This document shows, in pieces, positions 1 through 5,903 of a stretch of DNA of 6,452 nucleotides. The notes beneath the pieces were generated by a model. It made no database searches. It saw nothing but the letters and a program-made list of their open reading frames with translations, and was not told the origin of the DNA. The number at the start of each line of letters is the position of its first letter. Within the stretch, counting starts at the first letter, position 1. The stretch covers positions 1-6,452 of the forward strand of contig JAOTWK010000208.1 of NCBI GenBank assembly GCA_029862935.1. Direction: 5' to 3'. This DNA is from Gemmatimonadota bacterium. Lineage in GTDB: Bacteria > Gemmatimonadota > Gemmatimonadetes > Gemmatimonadales > GWC2-71-9. The position numbers were made by a program, and so were the translations under genes.

Positions 1-1124
1 TTGACAAACGCATTCGAGAAACCGAACTCGTTCTCGATGGTCCGTCCACCAGGCGGGATGGTGCCGCCACTTGCCGTCCCAATTGCCTCTTCCGCTTCCG
101 CCCACGTATCGCTCGTGCCGGGCTCGTACACGATATCGATCCCGAACGTCGTGGGGCCCGCAACCTTTGCGACCCCGACGCCGATGTCGAAGGCCGTGCT
201 GTGACCCGGGTCCCTCGGGATGTTCATGATCTCGTAATTCGGGATCTTGGGGTGGTCTTTCCAATTGCCCGTGAGCGTGCCACCCACCCTCCACCCATGC
301 CGCCCAATCGGTTGCACATAGCCCACGTGCAAACCCCATGTGTCTGTCTTGTCGACGTTGGCCTCGACTCGCGTGCGTTGCTCCCAAATCCAGTTGAGCG
401 AGTCCACCACCACCCAATCGACATAGGTCACGTCGTGCTGCATATCGAAGCGCCGATAGAGGGCCACCGCCTCTAGGGTGCGCTCGCCTGCAAAGGTCTT
501 GGTCAGCCCCAAACGAAGATCCTGGAGATCCCCCGACTGGTCGATGCTCGATGCCATGGCATAGAGGTGTTCGACGCCATCAATGGCGTTCAGATCGGCG
601 AAGAACCCCGACGCCGCGACGTTCAGGTCTCCCGGCAAGCGGGTGCCAATTGTCAAGAACCCGTACTTGTTGGTTGCTGATCGCTGGCTGAGCGCGTTGG
701 GCGGGAGAATCGCAACATCCCACAGCGGCACGGGGCCGAAGAAAACATCTCCGCGCTTGATCTGCTGCAGCGCCACCATGCCACCGCCGAAGATGCGACC
801 ACCGAACAGTGCGCCGGCCGAGAGGGCGCCAGCGCTCCCCGCGTTGTTACTCACGTCGTAGTACACGGGGGCGGCGAATACGTGAGCCTGACCCAGCCGT
901 CCTCCTTTGGCGGGATTCACAAATGGATCCAGCACCGCGTCATCGAGAGCGATGCTCACTCCACCCATCCCGAGATTGTGTGACGGGAACAAGAGAAACT
1001 GATCCCCGGCCGCTACCGGAACCGTTTTGAGCGAGATCAGCTGAGCCTGCGCCGAAACGGACAGCGCCGCTACCAGAGCGATCCCGCTCAGCGTCGGGCG
1101 CCACCCCACACATGAAGGCTTCAT
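1..1124 (-). CDS. Outer-membrane beta-barrel protein, PorV/FadL-like (partial, C-terminus off the left edge)
   Basis: The reverse strand is open without a stop from the ATG at 1124-1122 to the window edge, giving about 374 codons of an unfinished protein. The start follows a strong Shine-Dalgarno AAGGAGG with 9-nt spacing. Residues 1-28 form a signal peptide: basic start, hydrophobic core around 12-25, likely cleavage after SAQA. The mature N-terminus carries LGMGGVSIALDD (about 51-62) and an NPA at 70-72, the 'GMGG-A-DD...NPA' pattern typical of the PorV/UPF0164 and FadL-type outer-membrane families. The rest alternates short polar/hydrophobic beta strands with Gly- and Asp-rich turns, as in a beta-barrel (for example residues around WKDHPKIPNYEI). 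It is therefore probably exported to the outer membrane. Substrate and exact family are not determined. It is transcribed divergently from the sigma-factor operon, so it could be one of its targets, but no shared promoter motif was found. Reading frame confidence is high; family assignment is moderate. Confidence 0.7.
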   Translation of the reverse strand, partial: MKPSCVGWRPTLSGIALVAALSVSAQAQLISLKTVPVAAGDQFLLFPSHNLGMGGVSIALDDAVLDPFVNPAKGGRLGQAHVFAAPVYYDVSNNAGSAGALSAGALFGGRIFGGGMVALQQIKRGDVFFGPVPLWDVAILPPNALSQRSATNKYGFLTIGTRLPGDLNVAASGFFADLNAIDGVEHLYAMASSIDQSGDLQDLRLGLTKTFAGERTLEAVALYRRFDMQHDVTYVDWVVVDSLNWIWEQRTRVEANVDKTDTWGLHVGYVQPIGRHGWRVGGTLTGNWKDHPKIPNYEIMNIPRDPGHSTAFDIGVGVAKVAGPTTFGIDIVYEPGTSDTWAEAEEAIGTASGGTIPPGGRTIENEFGFSNAFV

Positions 1125-1280
1125 GGTCGTACTCCTCCTTGGGTTCCGTGGACGGATACCGACGGGGCGCGTAGACTTCCAACGACCTATGTCGTCGACA
1201 GCGGATACCCCAAATACCCGACTGCCTGCGCTCTCGTCACACGGGAATTGTGCGACCGGTCGTGACGCCGGGACCCTGTG
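1125..1280. promoter_or_regulatory. Divergent intergenic region with short palindromes, probable promoter/operator region
   Basis: This 156-bp gap must hold the promoters of both the minus-strand barrel gene and the sigma operon. It contains TGTCGTCGACA (1190-1200; 5-bp arms around one T), the perfect 10-bp palindrome CGACCGGTCG (1253-1262), wider 6-bp arms CGTCAC (1235-1240) and GTGACG (1262-1267), and the direct repeat CGGATACC at 1153-1160 and 1202-1209. A weak minus-strand sigma-70-like pair TTGGGG (1213-1208) and CATAGG (1191-1186) with a 16-bp spacer is possible, but the match is poor. I found no clear ECF-type -35 (GGAAC-like) at proper spacing to a -10, so autoregulation is not shown by the sequence. 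Such short palindromes arise by chance in GC-rich DNA, so operator function is unproven. Confidence 0.5.
1134..1140 (-). promoter_or_regulatory. Strong ribosome binding site of the divergent outer-membrane gene
   Basis: Reading the reverse strand, AAGGAGG lies 9 nt before the ATG at 1124. It is the best Shine-Dalgarno match in the window and fixes this start over the ATG three codons downstream (minus-strand ATG at 1112-1110 is in a different position and poorly spaced). Confidence 0.8.
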
Positions 1281-1838
1281 ATGGGTATGCGTGTTGAAGA
1301 GGGCGAGAGCGACGCCGCTCTGGTCCGCCGGACCTTGGCTGGTGACTCGGACGCCTTTACCGGACTCGTCCGACGCTATCAGGACCGGCTGGGCCGGTAT
1401 GCCGTGCGCATGCTGGGAGAGACGGCGGATGCCGAGGAAGCGCTCCAGGACACGTTCGTGCGTGCCTATCGGTCGCTCGCACGGTGTGATCCTGAACGGT
1501 TTGGCGCGTGGATCTACGGGATTCTCGTCAACCGGTGTCGCACCCTCGGCGCGCAACGGGCTCGGCGGCGGAAGCTCGTGGTCGGTGACGCCTCCGCCGT
1601 GGAGCGAGCCTCGGTCGCGCATTCCGAGGACCGTGAGGCATGGCGTGAGGCCATCGAGTGGGCGCTCGCACAGATCTCGCCGGCAAACCGGGAGGCGTTC
1701 TTGTTGAAACACGTGGAAGATCTGAGCTACGACGAAATGACCGAGGTGACCGGCGCGAGCGTGTCCGCACTCAAGATGCGCGTGTCGCGTGCCCGCGAGG
1801 AACTACGAAGATTGTTGGCGGAGCAGACGCATGGCTGA
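1281..1838 (+). CDS. ECF-family RNA polymerase sigma factor (sigma-70 family, RpoE-type)
   Basis: A 185-residue protein of normal ECF length. Region 2 spans about 24-93: DAFTGLVRRYQDRL, then the core-binding/-10 recognition helices with DAEEALQDTFVRAYRSL (50-66) and FGAWIYGILVNRCR (74-87). A variable linker follows (94-120), then region 4 at about 125-178, with helix-turn-helix LSYDEMTEVTGAS and VSALKMRVSRAREELRRLL contacting the -35 element. It would redirect RNA polymerase to a stress or envelope regulon. Start choice: GTG 1278, ATG 1281 and ATG 1287 are all in frame; GGGA at 1270-1273 is spaced best (7 nt) for ATG 1281. The stop overlaps the next gene's start by 8 nt, so the downstream membrane protein is most likely its anti-sigma factor. 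The fold is certain; ECF subgroup and regulon are not known. Confidence 0.95.
   Translation: MGMRVEEGESDAALVRRTLAGDSDAFTGLVRRYQDRLGRYAVRMLGETADAEEALQDTFVRAYRSLARCDPERFGAWIYGILVNRCRTLGAQRARRRKLVVGDASAVERASVAHSEDREAWREAIEWALAQISPANREAFLLKHVEDLSYDEMTEVTGASVSALKMRVSRAREELRRLLAEQTHG
1817..1823 (+). promoter_or_regulatory. Ribosome binding site inside the sigma gene for the anti-sigma-like gene
   Basis: GGCGGAG lies 7 nt before the ATG at 1831, within the last codons of the sigma gene. It supports ATG 1831 over the upstream in-frame ATG at 1789, which would give a 42-nt longer overlap and an unlikely extra N-terminus. Confidence 0.6.
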
Positions 1839-2388
1839 GCGCGACGATCGTCTTGATCGGGCTATCGAGTTGCTGCGCGAGCCCGTCTCGTTGCGGTCGG
1901 ATCTCGAGCAGCGCATCATGGCGGAGGTCGAGGCAGCACCGCCCCCGAGAGCCTGGGCTCGGCCGCTGTGGTCGGCGCTGGAATGGATGCGCCGCGGCCG
2001 ACCGGTCACTGTGAGCCCCTTGGGAGGGCTGGCGCTGGCAGCCGGTGTGGCCGCAATCCTCGTTGTCGGACGCTGGTCGGTTGGCCCCGAGCGCGGCCCG
2101 GCGGCAGCGGAAGATGGGGCCTCAGTGGTACAGTTCGTCATTCATGCGCCGGCCGCGCGCTCGGTCTCCCTGGTGGGGGATTTCAACGATTGGAGCCAGC
2201 AGGCGACGCCCATGCAAGAGGCCCGAGGCGCTGGCGTATGGACGGTCACACTACCTTTGGATCCGGGGCGGTATCGGTACGCGTTCCTGCTCGACGAGAA
2301 CACTTGGGTGAGCGACCCCTCTGCACCTCGAGCGTTGGACGATGAGTTCGGACCGCCCAGCTCCGTTGTGACGATCGGAGGATCATGA
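1831..2388 (+). CDS. Anti-sigma-like single-pass membrane protein with periplasmic CBM48/AMPK-beta-like domain
   Basis: The 185-residue product has three parts. Residues 1-60 are a charged cytoplasmic segment with a helix (DRLDRAIELLREPVSLRSDL) but no HxxxCxxC zinc motif, so it is not a ZAS-type anti-sigma domain. Residues 62-80 (LGGLALAAGVAAILVV) are one transmembrane helix. Residues 98-183 form an E-set/CBM48 domain like the glycogen-binding domain of AMPK-beta and the N-terminal domain of isoamylases: VSLVGDFNDW (112-121), WTVTLPLDPGRYRYAF (137-152), a second Trp in NTWVSDPSAP (157-166), and DDEFGPPSSVVTI (170-182). Positive charge before and after the helix (RRGR; RW) leaves topology slightly ambiguous, but cytoplasmic N-terminus is the natural reading. 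Its position directly after the sigma gene with an 8-nt overlap implies translational coupling and an anti-sigma role. That role is inferred; the domain call is firm. Confidence 0.85.
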   Translation: MAERDDRLDRAIELLREPVSLRSDLEQRIMAEVEAAPPPRAWARPLWSALEWMRRGRPVTVSPLGGLALAAGVAAILVVGRWSVGPERGPAAAEDGASVVQFVIHAPAARSVSLVGDFNDWSQQATPMQEARGAGVWTVTLPLDPGRYRYAFLLDENTWVSDPSAPRALDDEFGPPSSVVTIGGS

Positions 2389-3017
2389 GCGCGCGACGAG
2401 TACTCGGCTGGTGTTGCTTCCTGTTTGTGGCGTTGGCCACCGGCGAGCTGAGCGCCCAGGAGCCTCGCCTGGTGGACCGCGTTCCGGCCGCCGTACGCAG
2501 CCAAGTCGACGCGGTCGTCGACAGTGCTCGGGCAGCGGGGCTTCCGGCTGAGGCGCTGATCGATCGAGCGTTGGAAGGCGCAAGTAAGGGTGCTGACGGC
2601 CAACGCATTCTGGCGGCTGTGCGCCGCTTGTGGCTGGAACTCAGCGCCGCGCGTGACGCACTGGGCAGCGGCTCGACCGCGGCGGAGGTCGTGGCGGGAG
2701 CCAGCGCTCTGCGCGCCGGCGCGACGGGTGGAGACCTGACGCACCTACGGGCCCAACGCCCACGGCAATCACTCACGGTTGCCGCGGCGGTGCTCGCCGA
2801 CCTGGTCGCCGTCGGTGTTCCGATCGACACGGCCGTTATCGCGGTGCTGGCGCTCGCCGAGGACGCCGACGACACGGAGTACATCGCGTTCCGCAGGAAC
2901 GTCGAGCGCGACATCGCGCGGGGTGCCTCCCCAGTCGCCGCCCTCGGCGTGCGCTTGGATGCGGCCGCGGAGCTGTTGGGCACGGATCGCGCGCCACCCT
3001 CACCTCGCAAACCGTAG
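2385..3017 (+). CDS. Secreted alpha-helical protein of unknown function
   Basis: I do not recognise a named family. The 210-residue product has a signal peptide at 1-24 (basic MSARR, hydrophobic GWCCFLFVALAT, likely cut after ELSA). The mature part is Ala/Leu/Arg/Asp-rich and predicted almost wholly helical, without cysteines or further membrane helices. Two segments look like an internal repeat: residues 50-82, AGLPAEALIDRALEGAS onward, and 143-178, VGVPIDTAVIAVLALAEDAD onward. Each starts with a G-[LV]-P turn, then a helix, an acidic/Asp-Gly turn and a basic helix (ILAAVRRL; IAFRRNVERDI). The middle STAAEVVAGASALRAG (97-112) may be a third degenerate copy. The ATG shares the ATGA overlap with the preceding stop, and GGAGG (2377-2381) is only 3 nt upstream. 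Being sandwiched between two CBM48-bearing membrane proteins suggests a periplasmic partner or adaptor; this is inference. Confidence 0.7.
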   Translation: MSARRVLGWCCFLFVALATGELSAQEPRLVDRVPAAVRSQVDAVVDSARAAGLPAEALIDRALEGASKGADGQRILAAVRRLWLELSAARDALGSGSTAAEVVAGASALRAGATGGDLTHLRAQRPRQSLTVAAAVLADLVAVGVPIDTAVIAVLALAEDADDTEYIAFRRNVERDIARGASPVAALGVRLDAAAELLGTDRAPPSPRKP

Positions 3018-3031
3018 AGATCGACCGCGCG

Positions 3032-4162
3032 GTGCTGCACCGCTGCCTGATCGCCGCGGGTGTGGCCTCCGTGCTCGGCGCCGCCGACGGCCGCCCGATG
3101 GCCGCACAGGTGACCGGGAATTTGGACCTCGGAGCCTCGTGGGTGGACTACGAGGGATTCCTCGGGTCGGGCGCGATCCACCTGAGCCCCACCCTGCACG
3201 TCGACCTCACCCGCTTCTCCGTCGGCGCGACTGGCACCCTCGTCGTGTTCGAGACCGGCAACAGCATTGTGCAGGGGCTCGGTGCGGTGAGTTGGCGGAC
3301 CCCCGCCCTGGGGATGCTCCGCGGCGAGTTGTCCGGCACCGCAGGCGCAAACAAATACGAGGGATCAGCCACCTTCAGCCACGCGCTCGCGCGCGCCCGC
3401 GCCCATCTCGTCAGGGGGCGGAGCGGCGGCTGGCTTGGTCTCGCAGCTGGCCACTCGTCATTCGACGCCACGTCGGGTACCCCATACCAGCTGGAGGTTG
3501 GGCTCTGGACCGTGCAGTCCGGTGTGGCGCTCAGTGGATTGGCGACGCGAACGTGGTTCGAGGATGCGACGTATGCGGACATCGTAGGATCGGCGCGCTG
3601 GACAGACGCGTCCCTCGACCTCCGCGGCTCAGTTGGCCTGCGCACGTGGAGCGCCGCCGGTACTGACGGGCTGTACGGCGAGCTCCTGGCAGAGATCCCC
3701 ATCTGGGGCCGCATAGCGGCCTTGGTGAGTGGAGGCCGCTACCCGCCGGATCCCGTGCGAGGTGTGCTTGCCGCGAACTACGCGAGTGTCGGTGTGCGGA
3801 TCAGCGCACTGAGGACCACGCAGCCGCCGACGATCGCCGGGTTACGAGCAACGGTCTGGGACTCCGTACCATCGAGCCGCTCGACGATCGAGCTCGTCGG
3901 GTGGGACGGCGGAGCCTACACTGTCCGCGTCCAAGCGAACGCGGAATCGGTCGAGCTCGCCGCCGACTTCACGGATTGGAATCCCCTCAGTCTCACCCGC
4001 ACAGCAGCCGACACGTGGGAGATTCGTCTTCCCATCCCCGCAGGGGTGCACCGTGTGAACGTGCGCTTTGACGGTGGGGCGTGGAGAGCCCCGGGTGGCC
4101 TTCGTGCCGCGATGGACGAGTTTGGCGGGGAGGTCGGCATCCTGATCGTCCCGGACCGATAG
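3032..4162 (+). CDS. Predicted outer-membrane beta-barrel with C-terminal CBM48-like domain
   Basis: The 376-residue product starts at GTG 3032, 14 nt after the previous stop; no strong Shine-Dalgarno is visible (weak AGAGA), and this start is favoured because it yields a full signal peptide (1-26, ending MAAQ). Residues about 28-260 are a run of short amphipathic beta strands rich in Gly, Trp and Tyr (for example SVGATGTLVVF, LEVGLWTVQSGVALSG, DLRGSVGLRTW), ending with SVGVRISAL, consistent with an outer-membrane barrel. A linker (261-290) leads to an E-set/CBM48-like domain (296-374): VELAADFTDWNPLSL (307-321), TWEIRLPIPAGVHRVNV (328-344), W351 and MDEFGGEVGILIV (361-373). It parallels the domain in the anti-sigma-like protein encoded two genes upstream, including the DEFG element. 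If the barrel ends at residue 260, the domain should sit in the periplasm. Substrate and pore function are unknown; barrel topology is inferred from strand pattern only. Confidence 0.7.
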   Translation: MLHRCLIAAGVASVLGAADGRPMAAQVTGNLDLGASWVDYEGFLGSGAIHLSPTLHVDLTRFSVGATGTLVVFETGNSIVQGLGAVSWRTPALGMLRGELSGTAGANKYEGSATFSHALARARAHLVRGRSGGWLGLAAGHSSFDATSGTPYQLEVGLWTVQSGVALSGLATRTWFEDATYADIVGSARWTDASLDLRGSVGLRTWSAAGTDGLYGELLAEIPIWGRIAALVSGGRYPPDPVRGVLAANYASVGVRISALRTTQPPTIAGLRATVWDSVPSSRSTIELVGWDGGAYTVRVQANAESVELAADFTDWNPLSLTRTAADTWEIRLPIPAGVHRVNVRFDGGAWRAPGGLRAAMDEFGGEVGILIVPDR

Positions 4163-4247
4163 ACCAGGGACCCCTATCTGGGATCAGCCTGCCAAAAAGC
4201 GACGGCGATCACACCGGTTCCAGCGGGCTGACTACATTATTGGCGTC

Positions 4248-5831
4248 GTGTCTGAGACTGCGAACGAGCGCGAGACCGGCGCTAAGCTGACGCGCGCCCT
4301 CGGGTCGGGCTATCAAGTCCGGCGGATGGTCGGCCGTGGAGGCTTTGCCGAGGTCTACGAAGTGTGGGACCGAGAGCTGGAGCGCCGCTTGGCCATCAAG
4401 GTGCTCCGGCCCGACATCGCGTGGACGGCAGGGATGGTGCAGCGCTTCAAGCAGGAGACGCGGGCCGTCGCCAAGCTGCAGCACCCGAACATCCTCCCGA
4501 TCCACTTCGTGGGCGAGGGTGAGGATCTCGTCTACTACGCGATGCCATACGTCGAAGGCCAGTCGCTGGGCGACCAGTTGAGGACTACCGGTGCCCTGTC
4601 ACCGGCTGAGGCGCTGGACATCATGGTGCCGATCCTCGAAGCACTGCAGCATGCCCATCAGCAGGGCCTAGTCCATCGTGATATCAAGCCGGACAACATC
4701 ATGATCGACACGGCAACAGGCCGGCCGCTCCTCGTCGACTTCGGCATCGCCAAGCGGCTCGACACCGAAGGCGGGCTCACGCAGACCGGCTTCGTGGTCG
4801 GCACCCCGTATTACATGAGCCCCGAACAGGCTCTGGGTCAATCGAACCTGGACGCGCGGTCCGATTTGTATGCGTTTGGCGCGGTCCTGTTCCAGATGGT
4901 CACGGGAAGCCCGCCGTTCGACGGCGACTCGTCACAGGAAATCGTGGGCAAGCACCTGGCCGATCCCCCACCGGAAGCCAGTCAGGTCAACGCGCAGGTC
5001 CCGAACTGGATGTCCCAAGTCATCATCCGCTGTCTCGCCAAGACGCCCGACGAGCGATACCAGTCCGCGGCCCACGTCGCGCAGGCACTGACGTCGAGCC
5101 CGCAGGCCACACCAACCCTGGCAGCCGACCAGCCCGCCGCGCTGGACTCGTCCCCGGAAGCGGTCGACCCCGCAGCCGCCACCGAGCTCGTCCCCAGTGA
5201 GGAGCGCCGCAGTGCCGCCATGCCGGTCCCGCGCCGGCGGCGGGTGGCGTTGATTGGCCTACCGCTCTTGGCACTTCTTTCCCTTGCTGCCGCGTGGGCG
5301 TTGCGGCCTCGCCTGTTACTCGAAAACCGTCTAGTCGAGCCGATCATGGTGAATGCGGGCGGGACAGAGTACCGAGTCGAGCCTGTCACGAAGATCCGGA
5401 TTCCCCTGCGGGGAGGCGGGCGGCAGGACGTGGTCTGGACTATGGAGCAGCCCCTGAACTCGATGGGCGAGGCGCTGGGAACCGAGGTGTTCGGCGCCCT
5501 GACCTTGGAGCGATCGTGGGGACCCGAGCGACGGGTCGCCAACGCGAGCCCTGCCGAGCGCACGTATTTCGCACCACTCATCACGAACAACACGGGACGA
5601 CCGCTGAACGTCACGGTGAACGCCGGGACCGGCGCAGCCATCCGTTGCGCCTGTACGATTCCTGCGGATGCGATCCGCGCACACGTCGGGTACTACCCGT
5701 TGTATCAAAACTCCACGGTCCGTGTCTCGGACGCGGAGGGTCGATCGGCGATGTTCACCGACCTCGGGGCGGAAGTCGACCCGAGCTCTGGGGTTGTCGG
5801 CCTCCGATTCGAAGCACAGGACCTCCGCTAG
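4248..5831 (+). CDS. Transmembrane Ser/Thr protein kinase (Hanks type) with extracytoplasmic C-terminal domain
   Basis: The 527-residue protein has a complete kinase domain at about 22-281: glycine loop GRGGFAEV (29-36), catalytic lysine in AIK (K51), helix-C glutamate E70, catalytic loop HRDIKPDN (143-150, D145; an RD kinase), DFG (164-166), activation-loop threonines T178/T180, GTPYYMSPE (185-193) and helix-F aspartate D206. All residues needed for catalysis are present. A Pro/Ala-rich linker (285-330) leads to basic RRRR and one transmembrane helix (about 332-350). Residues 355-527 form an outside domain, beta-rich, of no family I recognise; it has no PASTA repeats and has a C-x-C pair (C467, C469). 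The kinase would phosphorylate cytoplasmic proteins in response to an external cue. Start is GTG 4248: the next ATG lies in the glycine loop. No Shine-Dalgarno precedes it, so the mRNA may be leaderless. An 85-nt gap separates it from the upstream operon. Confidence 0.95.
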   Translation: MSETANERETGAKLTRALGSGYQVRRMVGRGGFAEVYEVWDRELERRLAIKVLRPDIAWTAGMVQRFKQETRAVAKLQHPNILPIHFVGEGEDLVYYAMPYVEGQSLGDQLRTTGALSPAEALDIMVPILEALQHAHQQGLVHRDIKPDNIMIDTATGRPLLVDFGIAKRLDTEGGLTQTGFVVGTPYYMSPEQALGQSNLDARSDLYAFGAVLFQMVTGSPPFDGDSSQEIVGKHLADPPPEASQVNAQVPNWMSQVIIRCLAKTPDERYQSAAHVAQALTSSPQATPTLAADQPAALDSSPEAVDPAAATELVPSEERRSAAMPVPRRRRVALIGLPLLALLSLAAAWALRPRLLLENRLVEPIMVNAGGTEYRVEPVTKIRIPLRGGGRQDVVWTMEQPLNSMGEALGTEVFGALTLERSWGPERRVANASPAERTYFAPLITNNTGRPLNVTVNAGTGAAIRCACTIPADAIRAHVGYYPLYQNSTVRVSDAEGRSAMFTDLGAEVDPSSGVVGLRFEAQDLR

Positions 5832-5833
5832 GC

Positions 5834-5870
5834 GCACGGCCGTGCTTACCCGCTGCGTGTGGACCCACAC
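5834..5870. repeat. Two small inverted repeats between kinase and sensor genes
   Basis: GCACGGCCGTGC (5834-5845) is a perfect 12-bp palindrome directly after the kinase stop. GTGTG-GACC-CACAC (5857-5870) is a 5-bp stem with a 4-nt loop. Neither is followed by a T-run, so they are not a standard intrinsic terminator. They could form weak mRNA hairpins or a protein site, or be chance features of GC-rich DNA. Confidence 0.4.
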
Positions 5871-5874
5871 TCTC

Positions 5875-5903
5875 TTGGCCCTATGACTGACCCGAGCTCT
5901 AAT
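5875..5903 (+). promoter_or_regulatory. Possible sigma-70-type promoter overlapping the sensor gene start
   Basis: TTGGCC (5875-5880), a 17-bp spacer and TCTAAT (5898-5903) match the -35 in 3 of 6 positions and the -10 in 5 of 6. Transcription would begin near 5910, just before an in-frame ATG at 5919. If real, it would give the sensor its own transcript and favour the shorter start. The evidence is one motif pair in GC-rich DNA, so it is tentative. Confidence 0.3.

Noticed and set aside
1..861. Several short plus-strand frames (1-204, 201-476, 583-861)
   Set aside because: They are opposite the continuous minus-strand outer-membrane gene, which has a signal peptide, strong ribosome binding site and barrel-like sequence.
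1243..1266. GGGAATT with a downstream CGTGAC as an ECF-type autoregulated promoter
   Set aside because: The spacing between the two elements is about 8-11 bp, well short of the roughly 15-17 bp used by ECF sigma factors, and the -10 match is poor.
2246..3199. 317-codon open frame on the minus strand
   Set aside because: It lies antisense to the CBM48 anti-sigma-like gene, the helical protein gene and the barrel gene. Its translation is a low-complexity Arg/Ser/Ala mix without domains, typical of shadow frames in GC-rich DNA.
2779..3666. 295-codon plus-strand frame overlapping the helical protein and barrel genes
   Set aside because: Extremely Arg/Pro-rich translation without a domain; the overlapping frames have signal peptides and a CBM48 domain.
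4158..4181. Possible terminator after the four-gene operon: GATAG (4158-4162) and CTATC (4174-4178), CCAG/CTGG
   Set aside because: The stems are 4-5 bp, compete with each other and have no following T-run, so no intrinsic terminator can be claimed and read-through into the kinase gene stays possible.
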